DNA from: Mermis nigrescens
Taxonomy: Eukaryota > Nematoda > Enoplea > Mermithida > Mermithidae
NCBI GenBank assembly: GCA_036768485.1
Contig: JAVLUZ010000565.1
Location: forward strand, 21,001-85,000
Length of the DNA: 64,000 nt
Reading direction: 5' to 3'
Part shown: positions 42,801 through 54,800 of the stretch, piece by piece
How the letters are laid out: every line of letters begins with the position of its first letter
How positions within the stretch are numbered: position 1 is the stretch's first letter
The notes under the pieces: model-generated
The model's database searches: none
The model's input: only the letters and a program-made list of their open reading frames with translations
Told to the model about the DNA's origin: nothing
Position numbers and translations under genes: made by a program

Positions 42801-45800
42801 TGATCACAACCTCTAAGTATATGCAGTGTGCTAAGAATGACTTCATAATGTAAATACCGAAAGTTATCTAAACATTTTGAGAAGGTTTAGTCGAAAAATC
42901 ACTTGTTCTACGAAAGAATATAAATAATATATTTTAAGTATCATAATTGTAACGATTAATAAAAGCTTCAGTAGCTTCTTCAGCTAAAGATCCCTTGTTA
43001 ATTTATGTTGCTATTCGAACATTTTACCACATTGGAATATGCATAAAATTACTGAGTTTTAAACACGAGGATTGAGAAATGAAAGGCACAAAACCATACC
43101 AGGTCAATTTCAATTTCCTTACACTTCTTTGAATAATTTTATTTCTAATGCTTTAATACATTTAGTGTATAAGAATTTTTATGAACTCAATGGAGCATAA
43201 GAGGACGAAAAGCAGCCAACTTTTACTGAAAACTTTGGGTGAAAAAGATAAAGTTTTTAACTTCCATACGCATTGATTTCAAACCCACTCAACCAGAAAA
43301 CAAAAAAGAATCTTCGGTTTAAGTCTAAAAGCTAGAGGATATCAAGAATAATGAGCACTGAGTGTAAAATTGTTTGAAATTCCGCCTGCGTAATCGTTCT
43401 TTTCATGCTTACTGCAGAAACTGACAACACGCAAAAATATTTAACAGGTTAATGACTCATATATGTAAACCTATGTGCAAAGCTTGATCGAATCATTATA
43501 GAACAATAATTCATTTTTATAGATATTTTTTCCATTATTTATAAAAAGCCTGTAGTCTTCGGAATTTTCAGTGGATTATGCCGTTGAGTATGCTCACGTT
43601 GGTCTTTTCCATAACATGGGGCAGTGTTGCACCGCTGCTTCCCGTTGTTTTGTGCAAGACAGTGTCTACGATCGCTTTGTTGATAAGGCCGTAGCCTTCG
43701 CTAAGAAAAGGGTGATTGGTGATCCTTTTCAAGAGACTACCGAATCGGGACCTCAGGTATAATGCAATCATACTCAAATTATATATCATTCACCTATGCA
43801 ATGGCTTCATTTTGCACGACTCCAGGTGTCCCATACGAAGAATAGAAAAAATCCTTGCATATAAAAGTGCAACTTTTAGGCAAATTTTTATGAACAATTT
43901 AATTAAAGTATGAATTGGATCCTCATAAATCTTGCTAATCGTAAATTTATTAATCTTGTTAGATTGGACTAATAGTAGTATAAATGTTTTTAATTTTTTT
44001 GAATTCACAAAATTCAGATTGAAATATTTTGTTGATGGATACAGAAGAGCCTGGAACCACCAAATAAATTTAAGGGAGCGAATGTGAGCAAAAATTTATT
44101 ATGAAACCTGCAAATAATCTTTAGCATGGCCGCACGCACGGTTACCATCTTAGCGCTTCATGGCCTGCACAGAGTTTTTCATGGGCCAAAAGGTCTCAAA
44201 AAGTATATAATAAATGCTTAAATGCGTTCAATTACACTAAAGTACAGATTGTGGTCAATTGCAAGCACTTTTACAGAAAAATTTTGATTTTCGTCTATTT
44301 CAGGCCTTTAAAGTACCTTATTTTTTCCAAAAAATTTCCCATATTTTCATTCTGGCGGTCAAGTAGACCCTCAAACCCCTCCCTCACGTGCATGAATGGT
44401 AAGCAGTAACAAAATTTATTCCGCAGCTCACATTAAATTCGTCTAACATTTGGTTGATAGCATTCAATGAATAAAATGTAATTATTATTTTCTGAACTGA
44501 AGTCCGATATTCGCTTTTTCTGAATCACCTTTTGCTTATTAATCAGAAAATTAATTTTTAAGACTTTAAATTTATTTAATGCTTCTCTATCCAGTGAGGT
44601 CTCGTAATGCATTAATGATTAAATTATCAACTTAAAAGTTATATTCATTTATGGTCGGTTTATTTCTTTTTGCCTCAGGTTGACGAGGAACAGTTCAACA
44701 AAATTATGAATTTAATCAATTTGGGCAAAAAGGAGGGCGCTAGCCTGAAGTGCGGCGGGAAAAGAGTAGGTCAAATTGGTTATTTTGTAGAATCAACGGT
44801 ATTTGCCGATGTCACAGATGACATGACCATAGCAAAAGAAGAAATTTTTGGTCCAGTACAGCAGATCCTGAAGTTTAAAAGTCTAGAAGAGGTACTCAAA
44901 ATTCATAATCTTTCTTCTTTATATATTTCAATTATATGCGCAATGTATTTATAATTTATACTTGGAGCTGCATAGAAGAAAAACTGAAAAATTAGCAGTT
45001 TCAAAATTTCTGACTTTGAACCGCAAGCTTATATGACTTCACATATCTATCAATTTTATATGCAACTGATGCGACCACTTTATATATTCCTATCGAGAAA
45101 AGCGAAACAAAAATCAAACTTCACTCGAATTTCGAAGATAGTTAGAGGAATAAAAAGCAAAAAAGTATAAAAAAGTGATACATTTAAAATTTTATCACAC
45201 GGTTCCCGTCCTTAAGAATTAATTGTATTATTTCAGTCTAACAAAAATGACTAGCATGGAGGAGTTTAGAAATTTCGTAATTAATATTTCCTTGGAAACT
45301 TTTGGTTATACTATTTCTTCATAATATTCGTGCAGAGGCGCTATTTATAAATATCCATATTCACGCTTGACACGCCGAGCAGGCAATTTTAGAGAATAAA
45401 GGATTTTGCAGAATCTGCTTAATAGAAGTCATTTATAAACAAAATCATTTGCGATTGTAGATCAAACATAATCAATTTTTTGCTAAGAAATTGCAAAAAT
45501 GCTTGAGGAAAAATGTAAAATTGTTTTTCCAGAAGAGTTGCTTAAGTCTAAATTTTGAGGTATGAGTGGTCGAGTCTGAGCATATTCTCACATTTTTAAG
45601 CTTTGCATTCTGCACGGAGATCACATGCATCCCAGATGTTTTAGAACATAAATCAAACCTATAGGTATACAGCGAGCCATGAGAACCAAACGTGGGCTTG
45701 GGGTGGTTGTGGGGGTCTAGAGTCTAGACTCCCGATGGTTTTTTTGGATTTTTGCCTGTTTTGGCTGCTACTCGTGTACGATACGAAATACAGTCAGTAA

Positions 45801-48800
45801 ACGCAAAACTATTTGTCATAATCTTTTCACAAGTTCGTTAAACTTTAGGTCATTCAAAGGGCTAATCTTACCAGGTACGGGCTTGCTGCATCCGTTTTTA
45901 CCCGCGATGTTGAAAAAGCTATCGCTATTGCTAACAGTGTTCGTTGTGGCACAGTATGGTAGGTTATGTGAATTCAGTAATCCACACTTATTTATTAAGT
46001 GATCGTTAGAAATCATACAGATAAGCGTTTTAGCTTCATTTTTTGCAGTCCCATTACATTATAGCATACAAAGTGCAGTCTTTGCATAACCATACCTTTT
46101 AAAATTTTTTGTATAGATTCAGCTAGGCCCTTATCTAGAATTCGGTCAAGGGGGGCATATGACATTAATTAGTTTATATGTCGGACAATTCATTAGGGTA
46201 CCTCGTAAAAATCGCATTTTCGACATATTTCGTCACGCTCTATCCATTTAGATCGTAAAGTTCGAACTTTTCGAAAAAAATTTCTCTCTCTCAAAAGGCT
46301 ATCGTTTTATCGGTCGCGTCGCGCTTAAGCCAAAATTATGCCTCACATCTCACGCGAACCACTGAAAAGATGAGGATTTTACGTCAAAGACATGCAATTT
46401 CTCCATTTTTGTGCGTTATCGTACCTTCCAAAGTTTTTCCGCCCAAGGAGGGCCATCCCGACCCTCCCTAAATACAGCTTTGGATCCAGTAATTTCTAAG
46501 CATTGAAAATGATGGGAACCAGTCGAAGGTCCCATTTTTCAATGAATTAAACGAATGTTAAATTTTTCTAAATTTAGTAAATATTGGTTTCTTTACATTC
46601 TGAGATGCTCTACCTTAACAGTAATGTATTGTTATTATTATTATTACTATTATTATTATTGATTCCTAAAAAAATAGCAACACAGTTAGACTAACATTGT
46701 ACAAAGCCTATTTTTCAATGTCTTTTTGGCGAGTATTTCCTCAATGTAGAGGAAGCAAAAATTTTCAATAAATTAAGTAACATTGAAATTTCTCTAAATT
46801 ATGGTACATATTGGTTTCTTTACATTTCAAGATGCACTGTCATATCAGTGGTGTATTATGAGTCTAGTGCATTTTTTTACTTCTACATATACTAATACAT
46901 TTTATTTATTATCTCGTCAACCTGATTTTGGGTTAAATGAAGCAAATAGTATTACATGTTGTAATCCGTCGGCTTACTTTCGAAAAAATTCTTAAGATTT
47001 ATGCCCAAACTTATGTGAAACAGACTATAGACATCTACAAGGTTGGGATTTTATATAGCTTCACTTTTAAATAATTTTATATATAGGTCTGGCCAGGGAA
47101 CCCAACATAAATTGGTCTATAAGTTGGAAAATTCATTTTTATAGCTCATTTGAAAAAACCGCATTTTTCGACGTTTTTCGTCATGCTCTATCTATTTAGA
47201 TCATAACAGTCGAACTTCACGGAAAAAGTCTTTTTTGCCCACAAGGCTATCGTTTTTTGTTCGTGCTCGAGCCAACTTGAAGTTTTTACGTCAAAGACAT
47301 GCAATTTCTCCTTCTTTTTTGTGCATTATCTTAGTTTTCAAAAATTTTACACAGATTTATCCAGGCCCGTATCCAGGATTGGGTCAAGGGAGGACCAATA
47401 TAAATTGGGTCTCTATCTCGAAAAATTTATTGGGATAGCACATAAAACCCTCATTTCGATATTTTTTCGTCGTGTCCTATTTATTTAGATCATAACATTC
47501 GAACTTTTCGAAAAATTCTCTCTCACTCAAGAGGCTATCGTTTTGGGTCGCGCTTGAGTGAAAATCATGAGAAATACTTCACCTGGCTCGAACTGCCGAT
47601 TTCCCACCTAAATACAGCCTTGGGCCAGCAATTGTCTAAGAATCGAAGGTGATGAGTACCTGTCGAAGGCTTATTTTCCAATGTTTTTTCTTGGCGAGCG
47701 TTCCCTACCTCGATGTAAAAAAACAAAAATTTTCAATAAATTAAACGAAGACTGAAATTTTTCTTTTACATACATTAATACTTTTTATTTATTAACTCTT
47801 CAAGCTGATTTTACGTCAAATGAAACAAATAGTATTACACTAGCAAAGAAAAATGCTCCGATGGAACAAAAAAGATGAATATACTTGGAATTGTGGATTA
47901 TTATGGATGTAAAAGGAGGGGACTAGGAAAAATCTACCTAAAGTCGGAAAATCTGCTAAAAATCACACTTTCTCTAAGCAACGCAAAAAATCGATGTATA
48001 TTCTGCGGCCAACAGATTAAAATAAATATTCAAGCATAACAATGATTGAAACAGCAGCACGTTAGCTATGCAGTAGCTATGGGAAATGATATTAAGTAAA
48101 CTAACAGTCTTCCAAGCCAATTGAATGAAATAGCAAACATCGAAGACAATTGAAGACATGGTTGGTTCAAAACAGTAGGAAACGCGTAAGTTGACTTGAA
48201 ACAGACTAAATGTAGATACACTAGCATGCCCGAAACGATTGTGTGCACCAATCAATCGGCTCCTGCTTTGCTTGCTATAATGCTCATAACAAAATAAAAC
48301 AACTTTAAATACAATACCTCTTAGTTTTCTATCAATCAGGTGCCAGCAATTAAAAAAGTAACCTTGATAGATTTCGTTTATACACTCTTATCTGAAACTT
48401 CGAACATTATTTGAAAAAGACACTTTTTAGAGGCCGCAGAATATACATCGATTTTTTGCGTTGCTTAGAGAAAGTGTGATTTTTAGCAGATTTTCCGACT
48501 TTAGGTAGATTTTTCCTAGTCCCCTCCTTTTACATCCATAATAATCCACAATTCCAAGTATATTCATCTTTTTTGTTCCATCGGAGCATTTTTCTTTGCT
48601 AGTACACTACTTTTAATTAGCGTGATTTCAGTACATCAGTCAGTAAACACAATCAGTAACATGCCACAATAATGACAACAGTCCAAGAACGCGGAAATCA
48701 ATATTGTTCTTAACATCAGCATTATCCCTTTTAAACAAGACAACCTTATTGACACCATCCATTTTCAAATTAAAACTCCATTAAGTTATTTCTTCTTAAT

Positions 48801-51800
48801 GTGCAGTTCACTTATAATCAAGCACAAATATTTAACCAACGAATTCACATTGCAAATCCTCACTCAATCAATACACAAGCACAATGTGTTGTGACTTTTG
48901 AAATTGAAAACACCCAATTTTCAATTTTAATATTGAAAATTGGATCAATTTTCAAATTGAAAATTGGGTCAATTTTCAAATTGAAAATTGGGTGTTTGAA
49001 TTTGCGATAAAGAAAATAATCAAAAGATAGTCACTTGGTTTGTTTAAGCCGAGTAATAAAATAACGACCGTCCACCAATTCCAAACTAAACGCGACTAAT
49101 CGGATCACTATGAAAAAGTTTTGAAAAATGAGCTTGCTAAGCGAGAGTTGTAAACCAAGAGAAACTTAAAGTTAAAACCTACCATTAAATTATTAAGAGA
49201 ATTATAAAAGATTTTAAACTTCAAGAAAATGGAAAAGGCGGGATGTTGGTAAATTAGAAGGCAAAGTTTTTCGGCAAAAATTTAAAAACTTCACGCAAAT
49301 ATCAAATGTAAGGAACACTAACGCTTTGATTTGGTAGTAAAATAAATTTGTAGTATAGACTACATATTAACAACAAATGAATAGTGCAAACTTTACACAA
49401 CTACTAGGTGTAGAGAATATTAACAGTTTACGGCTTATTAATGTACATGATTACAATAAAGCTGCATATCTTTGTCGACTTCTGTGCACAGTAGTGTGAT
49501 TGCTGGTTCATTTTAAACCACTTTTGCAGGAAATTTACATCAATTAAACGATAGCTCTCCATGTGCAAGATTTTGTGAAACATATTATAAACACGGCTAA
49601 GAAGGATTTAACTTTAATGCAACCCATTTAAGACAAAATTACATCTCTTCAATGATCTAAGGACACGTGAACATAATTTTTAAATCACTTTAGATTACTT
49701 TTGAGGGTAAACAAACTCACTTAATTGATGTCTCACATATGAATCCTTGAAAATTTCTTGACTTCAGTTACAAAGTCTCTGCAAGTCTATCGAATTAAGG
49801 TTAACACGTAATGTAAACTTTACACAAACACATAGCGTAAAGAATATTTTAGTCGGATTCGTAATTTTGATATTGCTCCCATATTACTTTCAACATTTAT
49901 GGAAAAATGAGTCTCCATAATGTTTTAAAGACAATAAACATTAGGTTTAAACCGCTTTGCAATACTGCTGAGTGTAAGCAAGCGCGCCCAACTGACGTAT
50001 ATATATTTCATTCCCTGTAAATTTTTATATCTCAGGAAAAAATTTCGGTTTTTGCAATGCTCTAGAACAAAGGCTAACATGCAGTGTAAAAAATTACTCG
50101 GATATTATGATCAACATTCATGAAAAAATTATGTCTCTACAATGGTCTGAGGACATATAAACAATGAGTGTAAACTACTTTACATCACTGTTGGATGTAA
50201 ATAAACGCGCCTACGTGACGTCTCACATTTGATCCTTTGAAAACTTCTAGACTCCAGGAAAAAATTAGGTTTCTGGAATGCTCAAAAACGAAGATAAATA
50301 CATATGTAGTGTAAACTTCATGTAAACACCTAGTGTAACGAAGATTTTAGTCAGATTCGTAATTTTGATATTGTTCCGATATTACGATTAATATTTACGA
50401 AAAAATTAAGTCTACATAATGTTCTATGGGCAAACTAACAATTGGTGTAAACTACTTTACAACACCGTTGAGTGTAAACATATGCGCCAGACTGGCATAT
50501 CAAATTTGGTTCCTGGTCCATTTCTAGACTTGATAAACGTGTCCCTTACTCGTAACCGGAGAAGCAGGCAGAAAAAACAAGACAGAAACGCATTTTAAAC
50601 TCCAAATTTTTGACTTTACACTCGCTAAATATTAATGTATAGACAATTTGCTTTGACATGCACCCGATATAAAGCACTTTATTTTTATTCTATCGGACTT
50701 ATCCCGACTTCTGGACGGAGAAAGTGGCGAACAAAAAACGCAACAAAAACGTATTTTCCATCATTTAGAACACTGTAAACTTTAAAATTCCGTACTGAAC
50801 TCCCCATTGAGTTTAAAGAAATTCGGTTTGGTACAATTTGTAGCTTTTAAATCGTAGTACATTCCTGTGTGCCAAAATTCTGTTGCAAAAATTATTTGGT
50901 ATGATTTATCAATCAAACTTCGGAAAAAACGTGTTTTTTCGCCAATTTTTTACCTCTGATTTCGAACTTTACACCCCCATAAATAACTCAATATTGCGTT
51001 TTTTAAATGCGGTTTGCTGCGATATTTAGCCCCTGAGAGGCACTTTATTAATGCTGTCTTCGATTATTATTGACTCACAAGCGGAAAAATTTGGCAGAGA
51101 AATCTTAGTTAAAATCCGTTTTTTTACACCATCCACCAGAGTGTAAACTTTAAACCCCAGGATCTAACTCACCATAGAGCATAGAAGACTTTGCTTATAT
51201 GCAGAATGTAGCCCTTGATCCGCTCTACATTTCTGTCAGAAAACATTTTAAAAAACTCATAACCGGAGTTAGTATCGGACATAGGCAGGTTGAAAACTCG
51301 ACCAAAAAGTGCTTTTTCACCCCCAGATTTTCACACTCTTTACACTGCCATTCGATAACTAATGCGAATTTCAAAAAACAAAAAAAGTGCCATCTGAAGA
51401 ATTCATCCCTCTATTATCCTATCCCGTTCAATCCTTCGAGTCATCAATACTCAGTTGTCCACATGCCGCAGTAAAAAGGTCCCAAAATTTGTCCTATGTT
51501 ATAACGTTACACAAAAACTTTACACCTTCTTTACACAGTCAGTTTTGAGTTTCAAGAAAAACAAAAAAACACAGGCAGCGAATTTTTTTATCTTTCTTTT
51601 AAAAAAAACGCACCTTCCAGAAGTGTCCCGTTATAGCTGTAGGGGGTGCACAGGTGTTGGGGGTACCCAAGTATATTATTGGTACGCGCTAACGCGCTAC
51701 CTAAGATGTTGTATTCATAAAAAATGATAAGCTACTCGTTAAGACTAACATTGTGCAAGAAATAAACTTGCTACTAGACATATATAGGATCGGAATTCTA

Positions 51801-54800
51801 TGGCTTCACCCTTGAACAATTTTGCATAGGTCCAGCCAGGCCCTTATCCACCAGGATTCGGTTACGGGTAGGCCCATCATAAAATTCGTACTTTTTGAAA
51901 AACATTTTCCTTACTCTAAAGATAATCGTTTTTTGGTCGTGGTTGAGCCAGGGTTATGGAAATTACTTCACATCTGACACGAACCGCCGAAAATTTTGAA
52001 GATTTTATGTCAAACACGAATTTAGATAACGAGGAAAAAATGCTTGACAATTTGATAGTATTTGTATTTGAATTAATGAAAATCAATGAGTTTCTGCGAC
52101 TTTCTTACTCACCTTATAAAATTAAAGCAAAGCAAAAATTTGAAGGAAACCGTGTGATTTTAAGTCTGCTACCCTGCCCTTAGGTGAAAACTTGAAGAAA
52201 ATTAAGCGCATTTCAAATCCAATTATTTTAAAATACCTGTCCTTTCCAAGCTGGATCGGAATTTAATTTCGATAATTTCTGCTCGCGCACGCTACTTTGT
52301 ATGCTGATTACTAGGGATGGGCCGGATCCAAAATTTTCAAAATTTCGGATCCGGGTCCGGATCTTAGTCTTCCAAAATTCTGGGTCCGGATCCGGATCTC
52401 AACAAATTAAAATTTCGGGTCTGGATCCGGATCTTTGACCTTAGACCCGACCGGGTCCGGATCCGGGTCCAAAGGAACCCTAAACTGCGCGATAATTATT
52501 TATATCTGCTGTTTTATTACATTACTATATTCATTGTTTTTAGATAAGATGAGGCTGGTAACAGTGTTTTTTGTACAAGGTCCGTTTGTTCATGTATAAA
52601 GATGGTCCCCAAAAGTCTTTGTACATTTTATACATGCAAAGTTTTGTGTACTATAATATAGTACGGTAGCAATTTTAGTGTGGTAAAATAGAGTTTTCAA
52701 TCTTTGGTAGTGTATCTTAGCTAATTTCTGGGTTTCTGACGCCAAAAATTACTGAAACTTGTCTCAAAACGGCGCCGAAACGCCGAAATTTTTGACGTTT
52801 TTCCATTCTAAATGCAAATTCTCTTGTCTTCCCAACAATCTTTAATTATTTTTACACACAACTTTTTGGGTACTATAATATGGTACACTAGCGATTTAAG
52901 CGTGGTAAGAACAGAGTTTTTCGACTTTTGGTAATGTATTTTAGCTAATTTCTGGATTTCTAAGAGCAGAAATCACTACCAATTGTCTTGAAACGGTGCG
53001 AAGCGCCAAAAAATTTGATATTTTTCCATTCTAAATGCAAATTCTACCATTTTAAACATATATAGGACAAACAATTACTCATTTCGGGCCGAAGCGCCGA
53101 AAATTTCTGTGAAGTTTACACCTTTTTACAGTTTTTGTTTTCCCAAAAATCTTTGTACATTTTGTACACACAAATTTTTGGGTACTATAATATGGTACAG
53201 TAGCGATTTTAGTGTGGTAAAAACAGAGTTGTTCGACTTTTGATGGTGTATTTTGGCTAATTTCTGGGTCTCTAAGGGCAAAAATCTCTAAGAATCGTCT
53301 TAAAACGGCGCGAAGCGCCAAAAAATTTGACATTTTTCCTTTTGAAATGCAATTTCTGCCATTATGAAGATATATAGAACACACAATTACTCATTTCGGC
53401 GCGAGGCGCCGAAAATTTTTGCGAATTTTAGACCCTTTTTGCAATTTTTGTCTTCCCAAAAATCTTTGTACATGTACAAAGACGGTTCCGAAAAGTATTT
53501 GTACATCGGTAAAAATCTTTGCCGAGTGCAAAAAAACAACACTGGGTAACATGGTCAAAAATCATAAATAAAAAATGAATAATACTGTTCAAAAGAAGGT
53601 TAAGCTAGCTTTGATCCTATTGGCTCATGATAAATGGATTTGCATGATGTACATAGCTCATTAAAACGTTTTTTCGAAAGTTCATGAAGTGAAACTATGA
53701 TGACTTGACAACTTTGTTTTTTCCAGGCAATGAAATAAATTAAAGGCTACATCTGCATATTGTACTGGTTCAATGCTGCTCTACTAAATCAATTCTTATC
53801 ATGAAAGTTTCTTTCAATTTTTCAGCACTTGTTGTATAAGCTATTTCTAATCTCATCATGTCAAAACTCAGCCTTCGAGCGTCACTCTGCCATCATGATT
53901 AATACTCTATTTGAATAGATGCAAATAAAAATATACAAAATATTTTCGCTCCGAAATCCGCGCTTCTATGTTTATTCTCGAAAACAGTTAACCTCAATAG
54001 AAAATACGTGACGCATAATACCGCATGAATAAAAGAAAATACAAAAAGATATTAGATTTAAATGGTAATTGCGACAGCCTAGGTCCGCCGGCTCGACGCC
54101 ATCCACGTTATAATCATTAAGCACTACAGTTGTATGCCATAAACCACATCGCTACGTCTAATTTGAATAAAATTCAGGAAAAAACATTCATCGGTCCGAT
54201 TTGTTAAACCTCCCTCACTCACTGCTATATAAACCCTCGCGCAAGCATATTTCAATTTTTCCAACCAGCAATTTTTGGGATTAAATACTTATTTCTCAGT
54301 TTACTCAGAATACAGTTTGACTCGGTTCCTAAAAATTCATAATTTTCTGGTCCGGGTCCGGATCTTTACTTTTGAAAATTTCGGGTCCGGGTCCGGATCT
54401 TTACTTCAGAAAATTTCGGGTCCGGATACAGAAAAATCGTCGGATAGTGCCGGATCCGGGTCCGGATACTTGGACCCGGTCCATCCTAACTGATTACCGG
54501 TATTTACATAATAGAGCATATTTTGTTATTTTACGATTCCATTTCTTTATTGCCCAATAGTGCGTTAAAACGTAGTAATTGCTTTAATCTTTGATTTTAA
54601 TCTTTAATTTACATACTAGGCTGATTCTTGTCTTCTGCATTTGTTCAATTTTTTGACAGGATAAATTGCCACAATGTATTCAATCCTCAACTTCCTTTTG
54701 GTGGATATAAGGAATCTGGCATCGGAAGAGAATTGTGCGTTTTTATATTTTTTCCATTTTACATACTATAAATTGTCAGTCTGCGTTTTGAATTTTTAGA

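Larger units (their letters stand above)
45959..54659 (+). other. ALDH intron 9 (8.7 kb), transposon-rich
   Basis: The largest intron in the window. Contains repeat-I fragments (46130-46450, 47080-47600, 51830-51990: words ccaggcccgtatccagg, tcatgctctatctattt), a family M end (about 47020), fold-back G copy 2, repeat H copy 2, and a 2.2-kb hAT-like element. No gene recognised. Confidence 0.7.

Noticed and set aside
51199..51727. Open frames within repeat H tail
   Set aside because: Corresponding frames in copy 1 (36404-36691) are disrupted differently, so no conserved protein.
52650..53560. Possible transposase gene inside the 2.2-kb hAT-like element
   Set aside because: All frames are short and broken; the interior is tandem repeats.
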